A DNA stretch of 64,000 bases. It comes from an uncultured Eggerthellaceae bacterium. GTDB taxonomy: Bacteria > Actinomycetota > Coriobacteriia > Coriobacteriales > Eggerthellaceae. Positions 27,035 to 34,977 of the stretch are shown here, one piece after another (within the stretch, counting starts at the first letter, position 1; each line of letters starts with the position of its first letter). The notes beneath the pieces are model-generated. The model was not told the DNA's origin. It worked only from the letters and a program-made list of their open reading frames with translations, and did not search any database. The DNA is taken from assembly GCA_934648845.1 (NCBI GenBank), contig CAKUFS010000006.1, forward strand, positions 1-64,000, given 5' to 3'. Made by a program: the position numbers and the translations under genes.

Positions 27035-29545
27035 CTAACAGCCGTATTCTTTTGCGAGCTCTTCGCGCATCTTGTACTTCAAAATCTTGCCCGCAGCATT
27101 CATGGGGAACGAATCCACGAACTTGATGTAGCGCGGAACCTTGTGGCGCGCAATGCGCTCGACCATGAACGTGCGCATCTCTTCTTCGGTCATTTCCTCG
27201 CCGTCCTTCAAGATAATGCACGCCGCGGCCTCTTCGCCGTATTTCTTGTCGGGCACGCCTACGACCTGCACATCCTGGACCTTGGGATGCGTGTAAACGA
27301 AGTCCTCGATCTCTTTGGGATACAAGTTCTCGCCACCGCGGATGATCATGTCCTTCAGGCGGCCGGTAATCACGTACGTGGGCAGCATCTTGCCCTTCTT
27401 GTCAGTGTAGCGCTCGTCGTACACGCGGCACGCCAAGTCGCCGGAATGCAACCAGCCTTCCGCATCAACCGCGCCGCGCGTCTCGTTGGGCATCTTGTAG
27501 TAGCCCTTCATGGTGTTGTAGCCGCGGCTGCAGAACTCGCCGTTTTCGCCATCGGGCACTTCCTCGCCCGTTTCGGGGTCTACGATCTTGCACTCGATAT
27601 AGGGGAAGTCGTGGCCCACGGTCTCGGTGCGCAGGTCAAGCGAATCGGTCCACTCGCTCATGGTGGAGCCGGGCGCGCTTTCGGTCTGGCCGTACACAGA
27701 CACAATGCCCGTCATGTTCATCTCATCGGGCTGCGCTGCGCGTTTCATCAGGTCAGCAGGGCATCCAGCGCCCGCCATAATACCCGTGCGCATGTGCGAG
27801 AAGTCGGTTTTCCTGTAATCCGGATGGTTGAACATGGCAATGAACATGGTGGGCACACCGTTAAAGCACGTGATGCGCTCCTGCGTAATGCAAGAAAGCG
27901 ACGCCTTCGCCGAAAAATACGGCATGGGGCACATGGTGGCGCCGTGCGTCATGGAGCTGGTCATAGACAAAACCATGCCGAAGCAATGGAACATAGGCAC
28001 TTGGATCATCATGCGGTCGGCCGTGGACAACCCCATGCGGTCGCCGATGGTCTTGCCGTCGTTCACTACGTTGCGGTGCGTGAGCATAACGCCCTTGGGG
28101 AAGCCCGTGGTGCCGGACGTGTACTGCATATTGCACACGTCATCAGGCTTAACGGCAGCGGCCATGCGCAGGATTTCCTCTTTGGGAACCAGCGAGCTGC
28201 GATCCATGGCCTCTTCCAGCGTAAGGCAGCCGGGCATTTTGAAGCCCACGGTAATCACGTTGCGCAAGAACGGCAGCTTCTTGCAATGCAGCTGCTCACC
28301 AGGCACCGTATCTTTGATTTCGGGGCACAGCTCGTTGATGATCTGCGCGTAATTGGAGTCCAGCGCGCGGTCAATCATGACAATCGTGTGCGTATCGGAT
28401 TGCCTGAACAGGTACTCCGCTTCGTGAATCTTGTACGCAGTGTTCACGGTTACCAGCACGGCACCAATCTTCGTTGCCGCCCAGAATGTGATGTACCACG
28501 CAGGAACATTTGTTGCCCAAATGGCCACTTTGCTACCCGGCTTCACGCCCATGCTCACCAAAGCACGCGCGAAGTTATCCACGTCCTCGCGGAATTCTTC
28601 GTAGGTACGCGTGTAGTCAAGCGTGGTGTACTTGAAGGCATACTGGTTGGGGAACTCTTCCACAATGCGATCAAGCACCTGCGGGAACGTCAAATCTACC
28701 AGGTCATATTTAGGCCACACGAACTGACCGGTGCTGTCATGGTTCCATTGCAGCGAGCGGCCTTTCGCGCCCTTCGTGCTGGCGAAGCGGTCCATATAGT
28801 TCACGAAATGCGGCAGAATGATTTCAGGCTCGGTCACGTCTTCCATCCATTCGGGCATCCATTCCAACGAAATGAAGCCGTCGTAGTCAATGGAAGAAAG
28901 CGCCAGCATCACTTCATCCAGCGGCAAAACACCCTCGCCCACCAGCGCGGGGCTGTGGTCGGCTTCGGAGTCCACCAGGTGCACGTGCTTCACATACGCG
29001 CCCAAATTGCGGATAGTGATGGCGGGCTTCTCCTCGAACTCCCAATACGGGTGGCGCACCGACCACAACGCACCCAGGTAATCGCTTGCATACGCGTCCA
29101 TGAGTTCGCGCAGACGCGCCGTATCGGCATAAATGCCCGTTGTCTCGATGAGCACGGACACCTGCTTTTCTTCGGCGTACGGCATAATGGCGGAAAGCGA
29201 GGCACGCGCGGCTTCTTCGTTGCCGGCAACAGCAGTTACGCACACGCCCGTTGCGAACACTTCGCTTGCAATGTTGATGAACGCCGTGAGCTCTTTCGTG
29301 TGATCCTGGCCGTCGGCAATGTCAACAGACGTGTTCAGCACCGGAATCTGCAGGTCTTTTTCGCGCAGCTCACGCGCCGTTGCATGCGTGTTGTAAATAT
29401 GGAAGGGCGCACCCTTGCCCACCAGTTCTTCGTTTTTGGCGACATCGAACACTTCAATGCCGTTGAAATCCATTTCTTCGGCCAGGCCAACCAATTCGTC
29501 CCAAGAACGCTCAGACCAGCCCTTTGTGGAAAAAGACAGTTTCAT
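27035..29545 (-). CDS. TIM-barrel epimerase-like domain fused to acyl-CoA synthetase
   Basis: A two-domain protein of 836 residues. Residues 1 to about 275 resemble sugar-phosphate isomerases/epimerases of the xylose-isomerase-like TIM-barrel type (STKGWSERSWDELV, LIETTGIYADT, GFISLEWMPEW). Residues from about 285 form an AMP-forming acyl-CoA synthetase with MQYTSGTTGFPKGVMLTHRN, GWLHSGDLA, GRLKDMIIRGGENLYPKEIE and the C-terminal lysine in NAAGKILK. It should activate a carboxylic acid to its CoA ester; the substrate is unknown. Its ATG overlaps the stop of the LeuA-like gene by one base, so the two are translationally coupled. Confidence 0.85.
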   Translation of the reverse strand: MKLSFSTKGWSERSWDELVGLAEEMDFNGIEVFDVAKNEELVGKGAPFHIYNTHATARELREKDLQIPVLNTSVDIADGQDHTKELTAFINIASEVFATGVCVTAVAGNEEAARASLSAIMPYAEEKQVSVLIETTGIYADTARLRELMDAYASDYLGALWSVRHPYWEFEEKPAITIRNLGAYVKHVHLVDSEADHSPALVGEGVLPLDEVMLALSSIDYDGFISLEWMPEWMEDVTEPEIILPHFVNYMDRFASTKGAKGRSLQWNHDSTGQFVWPKYDLVDLTFPQVLDRIVEEFPNQYAFKYTTLDYTRTYEEFREDVDNFARALVSMGVKPGSKVAIWATNVPAWYITFWAATKIGAVLVTVNTAYKIHEAEYLFRQSDTHTIVMIDRALDSNYAQIINELCPEIKDTVPGEQLHCKKLPFLRNVITVGFKMPGCLTLEEAMDRSSLVPKEEILRMAAAVKPDDVCNMQYTSGTTGFPKGVMLTHRNVVNDGKTIGDRMGLSTADRMMIQVPMFHCFGMVLSMTSSMTHGATMCPMPYFSAKASLSCITQERITCFNGVPTMFIAMFNHPDYRKTDFSHMRTGIMAGAGCPADLMKRAAQPDEMNMTGIVSVYGQTESAPGSTMSEWTDSLDLRTETVGHDFPYIECKIVDPETGEEVPDGENGEFCSRGYNTMKGYYKMPNETRGAVDAEGWLHSGDLACRVYDERYTDKKGKMLPTYVITGRLKDMIIRGGENLYPKEIEDFVYTHPKVQDVQVVGVPDKKYGEEAAACIILKDGEEMTEEEMRTFMVERIARHKVPRYIKFVDSFPMNAAGKILKYKMREELAKEYGC

Positions 29546-30960
29546 TAGTTTTGCTCCTCGTAGACGATTTTGTTCAAAGCGTTGATGTAGGCGTGAATGC
29601 TCGAGCCAATAATGTCGGTCGAAATGCCGCGGCCCGAATACACTTTGCCGTCGGAGACCAGCTTGATTACAGCCTCGCCCATGGCTTCCTGGCCCTCGGT
29701 CACAGCCTGAATCTGGAATCCGTCCAGCTCATAGCGGCGGCCGATAATCTTCTCGATAGCATGGAACGCAGCATCAATGGGACCATCGCCCAAAACGATG
29801 CTCTCAATCGTCTCGCCGTTTTTCGCCATTTTCACGTGAGCAGAAGCAGTTGCAATGTTGCTCGTATTGATAACGTAGCTATCAAGCACGTACGTTGGCG
29901 GGACCTGCAGCGCAGCGCTTGCCACAATGGCATCCAGCTCCAGGCTGCCCACTTTCTCTTTCTTGGAGGCAATGCGCACGAACGCCTCGTACACCGCCAG
30001 GGCATCTTCTGCGGAAAGGTCGTAGCCCAACTTCTCAACGCACGCCATCACTTGCTCTTGGCTGTCGTGCACCGTGAGCACCATGGTTTCATCGCTTTGG
30101 ACGGCCGCAGCAGAAAGTGCGGCGCCCTTCGCTTCGCCACCTTCGCAGATGCGTGCGATTTGAGCCGTGATGCGATCGATTTCCGTGGTACGAACCGAGC
30201 ATGTTGCCTGGCACGCGTCCTGTTTTGCCGAGAGAATCTTCGCGATTTTCTTCGTGGAAGCAACGTTCAGAGCATACGATGCCGTTTTGATTTCGCCTGC
30301 GCCTTCCATAACGGCGGCAATCACGCACGCATCGGCCATGGCCAAGTCGTCGCTGCAGGAAACGCCCAGCGCCACGTTTGCCAAAGCGGGAACGGCCTGA
30401 TACAGGTCGCGAATGAACTGCGCGAATTCGCCGGGCAGCATCTTTCCTGCCGTGTCGCACACCGTGACGGTGGTTGCACCGGCTTCGATTGCCTGGGCAA
30501 TTACGTCTTCCAGGTAGTCCATGTCCGAGCGGCCGGCGTCGATGGCAACAAATTCCACGTTCGACGTTTTTTCGGCGCACATCTTAATGGTGTCCACAAT
30601 GCTTTGCGCCATGGCGGCTGCCTTCTTGCGGTAAATGTATTCGATCTGCGCAGGGCTTACCGATGCCTCAACCTGCAAGCGAGCATTCTTCGCTTCAGCC
30701 AAAGACTTCCAGGTCAGGTCAAGGTTTTCGCCACCCAGCGCCACGGGAACAGCCAGCATGCTGTTTTTCGCAATGGATGCGATCGACTTGATCAACAAGC
30801 TATCGGCCTTAGCACGTTCAATGCCTTCGATTTCAATAACGGAAGCCCCCAGGCGATCGAGCAATTTCGCCGTTTCCAGCTTTTCTTTGAAGGAAAGAGA
30901 GAATGCCTTTGAGCGGGCAAACTGTTTCATGGTTACATCGCAGACGCGTACGTCTTTCAT
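29545..30960 (-). CDS. LeuA/homocitrate-synthase-like protein lacking catalytic residues
   Basis: A 471-residue homolog of the 2-isopropylmalate synthase family. The TIM barrel is recognisable (VCDTAGKMLPGE at 168-179) and the C-terminal region from about 330 matches the LeuA regulatory domain (GDGPIDAAFHAIEKIIG, then SDIIGSS-like TDIIGSSIHAYINALN). The active site is gone: the usual LRDG is MKQF at 11-14, the metal-binding HxHND is SCSDD at 201-205, and the GxGERxGN loop is absent (about 227-235). Condensation chemistry is therefore unlikely. It is coupled to the ligase fusion downstream. Confidence 0.75.
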   Translation of the reverse strand: MKDVRVCDVTMKQFARSKAFSLSFKEKLETAKLLDRLGASVIEIEGIERAKADSLLIKSIASIAKNSMLAVPVALGGENLDLTWKSLAEAKNARLQVEASVSPAQIEYIYRKKAAAMAQSIVDTIKMCAEKTSNVEFVAIDAGRSDMDYLEDVIAQAIEAGATTVTVCDTAGKMLPGEFAQFIRDLYQAVPALANVALGVSCSDDLAMADACVIAAVMEGAGEIKTASYALNVASTKKIAKILSAKQDACQATCSVRTTEIDRITAQIARICEGGEAKGAALSAAAVQSDETMVLTVHDSQEQVMACVEKLGYDLSAEDALAVYEAFVRIASKKEKVGSLELDAIVASAALQVPPTYVLDSYVINTSNIATASAHVKMAKNGETIESIVLGDGPIDAAFHAIEKIIGRRYELDGFQIQAVTEGQEAMGEAVIKLVSDGKVYSGRGISTDIIGSSIHAYINALNKIVYEEQN

Positions 30961-31325
30961 TTTTTCTCCTTGTTCGTGCCTCTATATGTTCATTTGGTTC
31001 TTGCATTTTTGGGTCGTACGTTCGCGATTTCGCGTTTCGCGCTTTACGTTGCGCACGCATCAGGCGTTCGCGGTCTGCGCGGTTTTGCGATTCTCGCTCT
31101 CGCGTTCTTCTTGCTTTCTGTTCTGCAAAAAAACGTACGAACCTAGTATTTTACTCTGCTTTCGCCTTTCAGGGCGCGAGCAGCACTTTTACCCCACAAT
31201 CAGCGCAATTCGCTGTTTTGAAATTTTCCGCATGCAACCAAAAGGGGCAACGAGCCAAGCAGGGGCAAACAAAAACCGCCGACCCTCACGGACCGGCGGC
31301 TTCAATAACCCTTGAAACACGAATG
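30961..31325. other. upstream region of the LeuA-like operon and tig terminator
   Basis: This 365-bp gap holds the promoter region and leader of the LeuA-like operon (no confident -35/-10 pair; TAAAAT near 31150 is possible), a CAGCG/CGCTG inverted repeat near 31201-31215, and the trigger-factor terminator at 31271-31299. No gene is visible. Confidence 0.45.
31271..31299 (-). terminator. intrinsic terminator after the trigger-factor-like gene
   Basis: A CCGCCG/CGGCGG stem with inner CC/GG pairing is followed on the minus strand by TTTTTGTTT. It lies 27 bp after the stop and shows that the gene is a separate transcription unit. Confidence 0.88.
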
Positions 31326-32654
31326 CTATTCAGCAGCTTCCGTAGGAGTTTCCTGGTTGTCTTTCACCGGCTCGTGAATGATTGCATGCTTCACTAAGTA
31401 CTTAGCAGCGCACACGCGTTCAGCACTTTCGCGTAACACGAAATTGCGGCCAGTGTCCTCTAACTCCTTGCGTACACGGGAAGGATATTGCGGATTCATG
31501 TTCTTGCATGCATCCATGATATCTTCTTCGGAAACAACCAGCTTCTTCTTGCGGAATACGGCATCCAGCGCAAAGCCGGTAACCAGCTGCTGACGCGTTT
31601 GCATCATCATGAGCATATTGACTTGCTGAGCTCCACCGTTTTCCTCAAGGAATTGATCCCAGGTCATACCCTGCGCGGAAATTTCCTGACGCAAGTTGTC
31701 CTGAATCATCTTGCTGGTGATTTCATATGCTTCATCGGCAATGGAACCCTGGAAACGGCTGGTCAGAGCCGCGGCGGCCTGACCGCGCAGGGCGTTATCG
31801 TACTGCTCACGCTGCATGGCGGTGAACTGGTCTTCCAAGGAATGACGGAAGTCTTCCAAGCTGCGATACATGGGCATGTAGGTCTTAACCCACTCGTCGT
31901 CGATCTCGGGAACCTGCTTTTCCTGCAGCTCCTTTACCTCAACGGTGCAGTGAACGTTCTGCATGACCTCGCCCTTTTCGGGATCCCAATCGGGAGCCTC
32001 GAACGAGAACGTCTTTGTTTCGCCCGGCTTCATGCCAATAACGGCTTCATCGAATTGCGGAGGCATGTAGCCCTCGCCAGCCGTGTAAGGACGACCCGGC
32101 GTGTTCAAGCCGGCCAGCGGCACGCCATCAACGGCGGCGTCGATGGAAATCAAGCAGGTGTCGCCCTTGCGCACTTCGTGCTGCTCGGGGGCAGTGCCGT
32201 AACCAGCATACTGTTCGGCAATGCGCTTGATCTGATCATCCACACCCGACAAATCGGGAGTAAACGGCGGGAACGTAAATTCAACGGGGTCATAGGAAGT
32301 CAGCTCGTAAGCAGGCTTCAGGGTGACCGTCATGGTAAACGCGAACTTCTTGCCGCGCTTGAATTCGGTGGTTCCCATAGGCGTGGGCGGGAACAACGGA
32401 ATAATGTCTTTCTTGTCCAGAGCCATGGGGGCAATCAGCTCAAGAGCGCGACCTTGAACCATGGAGTCCAAATCGGTAATGCCCAGCTGGTCGCGGCATG
32501 CCTGCTCGACCGTGATGTCCTTCTGCGGACGCAGACCCATTTGACTTGCAAACTCCACAGAGGCGGTGTAGAACGCCTTCGAGACGTCTTCTTCGGAGGC
32601 AACGCAATCCAGCAGATACTTGCCACCATCAATTTTCTTCTGAGTTACCTTCAT
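31326..32654 (-). CDS. tig: trigger-factor-like peptidyl-prolyl isomerase/chaperone
   Basis: Trigger factor binds nascent chains at the ribosome exit. This 442-residue protein has the three-part layout: an N-terminal domain (1 to about 130), an FKBP-type domain (about 145-245, with GDTCLISIDAAVDG and GMKPGETKTFSFEAP) and a helical C-terminal arm. The ribosome-docking motif GFRxGKxP of the N-terminal domain is replaced by GLRPQKDI near residue 40, so ribosome binding may be weakened or changed. It is not followed by clpP or clpX. Whether a canonical tig exists elsewhere cannot be seen here. Confidence 0.78.
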   Translation of the reverse strand: MKVTQKKIDGGKYLLDCVASEEDVSKAFYTASVEFASQMGLRPQKDITVEQACRDQLGITDLDSMVQGRALELIAPMALDKKDIIPLFPPTPMGTTEFKRGKKFAFTMTVTLKPAYELTSYDPVEFTFPPFTPDLSGVDDQIKRIAEQYAGYGTAPEQHEVRKGDTCLISIDAAVDGVPLAGLNTPGRPYTAGEGYMPPQFDEAVIGMKPGETKTFSFEAPDWDPEKGEVMQNVHCTVEVKELQEKQVPEIDDEWVKTYMPMYRSLEDFRHSLEDQFTAMQREQYDNALRGQAAAALTSRFQGSIADEAYEITSKMIQDNLRQEISAQGMTWDQFLEENGGAQQVNMLMMMQTRQQLVTGFALDAVFRKKKLVVSEEDIMDACKNMNPQYPSRVRKELEDTGRNFVLRESAERVCAAKYLVKHAIIHEPVKDNQETPTEAAE

Positions 32655-32715
32655 GTTTTTACTTCTCCCCCAAAAATAACTCGTATGCCATTCAACCTAT
32701 TTTTTCCAACTTGAA

Positions 32716-32744
32716 ATTGTAGCTTACCTATTGCAATATGGCAG
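32716..32744 (-). promoter_or_regulatory. possible promoter of the trigger-factor-like gene
   Basis: On the minus strand CTGCCA (-35, 32739-32744) and TACAAT (-10, 32716-32721) are separated by 17 bases, about 60 bp upstream of the start. The -35 box matches consensus in only four of six positions. Confidence 0.45.
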
Positions 32745-32797
32745 CATAACATTAAACAAAAGAGCATTTTTTTGGGGAGCGGCGACAGTTTCCGATT

Positions 32798-32829
32798 TGT
32801 TGTCAAATTACCCCACCTTTTGTCAACAA
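32798..32829. repeat. 32-bp inverted repeat, right copy
   Basis: An exact reverse-complement match to 26979-27010. Here the repeat lies upstream of the trigger-factor-like gene and does not form a terminator, since the complementary GGTGGGG arm present at the left copy is missing. Confidence 0.9.
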
Positions 32830-32911
32830 TTCTCGCACCACCCGCAACGTTCGCTCGCTGCCCGCCTGCAGCCCGGCCGTTCGCCCGCTCCCTTCGCACG
32901 CCCCAATGCAT

Positions 32912-32945
32912 ATAAAAAAGAGCCCCCTCTGATGAGGAGGCTCTT
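32912..32945 (-). terminator. intrinsic terminator after rplW
   Basis: A 12-bp stem with one mismatch (32918-32929 with 32934-32945, loop TGAT) is followed on the minus strand by six T residues. It ends the rpsL-to-rplW transcript about 100 bp after rplW. Confidence 0.88.
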
Positions 32946-33048
32946 GCGAGTTCTCTTTTCGGTGCAACGAGCGAACTGATTCGCCCGACGTGCATCTGAA
33001 CAGGTTGTGCGCCACTAACGGCGCAACATCAAGCGTTAAATCACCTGA

Positions 33049-33333
33049 TTAGGCGCCAAAGATCTCAATCTTCTCGCCGGGAGCAAGCGTAACCATAGCC
33101 TTTTTCCAGGTACGGGTCTTGCCCTGAATGCCACGACGCTGCTTCGGCTTCGGCTTCACGTTCAGCGTGTTCACCTTGGTCACCTTCACGTTGAAGATAG
33201 CGGTGATAGCCTGAGCGATTTCCACCTTGTTGGAGGTCTTAGCAACCTCGAACGTGTAGGTGTTCTTCTCCATCATGTCGTAGCTGTGCTCGGTGATAAC
33301 CGGGCGAATGATAACCTCGCGAGGATCCTTCAT
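33049..33333 (-). CDS. rplW: 50S ribosomal protein L23
   Basis: Exit-tunnel protein that docks trigger factor and SRP, 94 residues. IRPVITEHSYDMMEKNTYTF and VKVTKVNTLNVKPKPKQRRG are typical. Its start touches the rplD stop. It is the last gene of this transcript, whereas in most bacteria rplB follows directly. Confidence 0.97.
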   Translation of the reverse strand: MKDPREVIIRPVITEHSYDMMEKNTYTFEVAKTSNKVEIAQAITAIFNVKVTKVNTLNVKPKPKQRRGIQGKTRTWKKAMVTLAPGEKIEIFGA

Positions 33334-33956
33334 TATGCGAGCACCTCCTGAATGCGCTCCAGTGCTTCAGAGGTCACAATGAGCTTCTTGTTGTCCAAGA
33401 AGTCATAGGTGTTCATGAAAGCAACGGGGATAACAGTAACAGACTTGATGTTGCGGAAGGACAAGAATGCGTTGATGTCGTCGTCGCCGATGAAAACGGT
33501 GCTACGGCCTTCAACACCCAAAGCCTTCAGTGCAGCAACAGCAGCCTTGGTAGACGGCTGCTCGAAGTCGAACTTGTCAACAACGATAAGCTCACCATCA
33601 GCCAGTTTAGCGGACAGCGCAGAGCGCATAGCCAGCTTGATCTCCTTCTTGTTGACCTTGATGTCGTAAGAACGAGGATGCGGGCCAAACACAATGCCGC
33701 CACCGGGCATCTGCGGAGCACGGCTGGTACCCTGACGAGCGTTGCCGGTGCCCTTCTGACGGAACGGCTTCTTGCCGCCGCCCCTCACTTGACCACGAGT
33801 AAGGGTATTGCTCGTGCCCTGACGCCAAGAAGCACGCTGTGCGCGTACAACCTGATGCATCACAGGCACGTTCGGCTCAATGCCGAACACGGAGTCTGCG
33901 AGCTCGGCTGCGCCGGCACCCTGACCCTTCGTGTCTTTGATCTCAATAGTTGCCAT
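33333..33956 (-). CDS. rplD: 50S ribosomal protein L4
   Basis: Exit-tunnel protein and, in some bacteria, repressor of the S10 operon; 207 residues. The loop TRGQVRGGGKKPFRQKGTGN and the segment QGTSRAPQMPGGGIVFGPHP are diagnostic. The ATG at 33956 is nine bases after AGGAG; a TTG two codons earlier is too close. Confidence 0.98.
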   Translation of the reverse strand: MATIEIKDTKGQGAGAAELADSVFGIEPNVPVMHQVVRAQRASWRQGTSNTLTRGQVRGGGKKPFRQKGTGNARQGTSRAPQMPGGGIVFGPHPRSYDIKVNKKEIKLAMRSALSAKLADGELIVVDKFDFEQPSTKAAVAALKALGVEGRSTVFIGDDDINAFLSFRNIKSVTVIPVAFMNTYDFLDNKKLIVTSEALERIQEVLA

Positions 33957-33985
33957 ATTCAATAGCTCCTCAACTTGCTCGAAAA

Positions 33986-34624
33986 TTAAGCCATACGGAC
34001 ACGGACAATGCCGTCTTTGCCACCAGGAATGGCGCCCTTGACCAGAATCAGATTCTGCTCTTCGTCAACGCGCACAACCTTCAGGTTCTTCACCGTAACG
34101 GTGTCGCAACCCATGTGGCCCGGAAGGCGAACGCCCTTGAAAACGCGGGACGGCGTTGCGCACTGACCGATAGAACCGGGAGCGCGATGGAAGTGTGCAC
34201 CGTGTCCACCAGGACCGCCAGCAAAGCCGTAGCGCTTCATAACGCCAGCGAAGCCCTTGCCCTTGGACGTGCCCTGAACGTCAACCTTCTTCGTATCAGC
34301 GAAAGCAGCAACGGTCACGGCATCGCCAATTTTGTAGTCGGCAGCGTTCTCAACGCGAACCTCGCGCAGGTAGCGAGCAGGCTCGGCACCCTGCTTGGCG
34401 AAATGGCCAGCCATAGGCTTGTTCAGGCGGGGAGCACCAGACTGCTTGAAGTAGCGAACTGCGCCAAAGCCCAGCTGAACTGCTTCATAGCCATCGGTAG
34501 CGGTGGTCTTCACCTGGCAAACCTTGTTAGGCTCAGCCTGGATAACGGTGACGGGGACCAGGTTGTCGTTCTCGTCCCAGATCTGGGTCATGCCGATCTT
34601 CTTACCATAAATCGTGTTAATCAT
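33986..34624 (-). CDS. rplC: 50S ribosomal protein L3
   Basis: Early-assembly large-subunit protein, 212 residues. GKKIGMTQIWDENDNLVPVT at the start and FAGGPGGHGAHFHRAPGSIG in the middle identify it. It lies between rpsJ (11 bp) and rplD (29 bp). Confidence 0.98.
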   Translation of the reverse strand: MINTIYGKKIGMTQIWDENDNLVPVTVIQAEPNKVCQVKTTATDGYEAVQLGFGAVRYFKQSGAPRLNKPMAGHFAKQGAEPARYLREVRVENAADYKIGDAVTVAAFADTKKVDVQGTSKGKGFAGVMKRYGFAGGPGGHGAHFHRAPGSIGQCATPSRVFKGVRLPGHMGCDTVTVKNLKVVRVDEEQNLILVKGAIPGGKDGIVRVRMA

Positions 34625-34635
34625 ATCAGCACCCC

Positions 34636-34944
34636 CTACAGCTTGATCTCAATGTCAACGCCAGCCGGAAGATCGAGACGCATCAGAGAGTCAACCGTGT
34701 TGCTGGTGGGCTCAAGGATGTCAATGAGACGCTTGTGAGTGCGCATCTCGAACTGCTCACGAGAGTCCTTGTTCACATGCGGGGAACGGATAACGCAGTA
34801 CATGTTGCGCTCCGTGGGCAGGGGAATAGGACCGGAAACCTTTGCGCCCGTCTTCTGAGCGGTATCGACAATGAGCTTGGTGGACTGATCCACAATCTCA
34901 TGATCGTAGCCCTTAAGGCGGATGCGAATCTTTTGATTAGCCAC
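34636..34944 (-). CDS. rpsJ: 30S ribosomal protein S10
   Basis: 30S head protein, also NusE in transcription antitermination, 102 residues. IRIRLKGYDHEIVDQSTKLI and GPIPLPTERNMYCVIRSPHV are diagnostic. It follows fusA by 33 bp, so the str and S10 groups are read together; no tuf gene lies between. Confidence 0.98.
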   Translation of the reverse strand: MANQKIRIRLKGYDHEIVDQSTKLIVDTAQKTGAKVSGPIPLPTERNMYCVIRSPHVNKDSREQFEMRTHKRLIDILEPTSNTVDSLMRLDLPAGVDIEIKL

Positions 34945-34977
34945 TTACCTTACCTCCAATTATAGTGGGCAAACGCC

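Larger units (their letters stand above)
32655..33048. other. junction between the rplW end and the inserted block
   Basis: A gap of 394 bp with no gene. It contains the trigger-factor promoter candidate, the right copy of the 32-bp repeat, a C/G-rich stretch (32835-32905) and the rplW terminator. Confidence 0.6.

Noticed and set aside
27143..29548. 801-residue plus-strand frame opposite the ligase fusion
   Set aside because: His/Arg/Ala-rich translation typical of antisense shadows in GC-rich genes.
26819..33048. Insertion sequence or prophage as the cause of the split ribosomal operon
   Set aside because: No transposase, integrase or phage gene is present; the 32-bp repeat alone does not show a mobile element.
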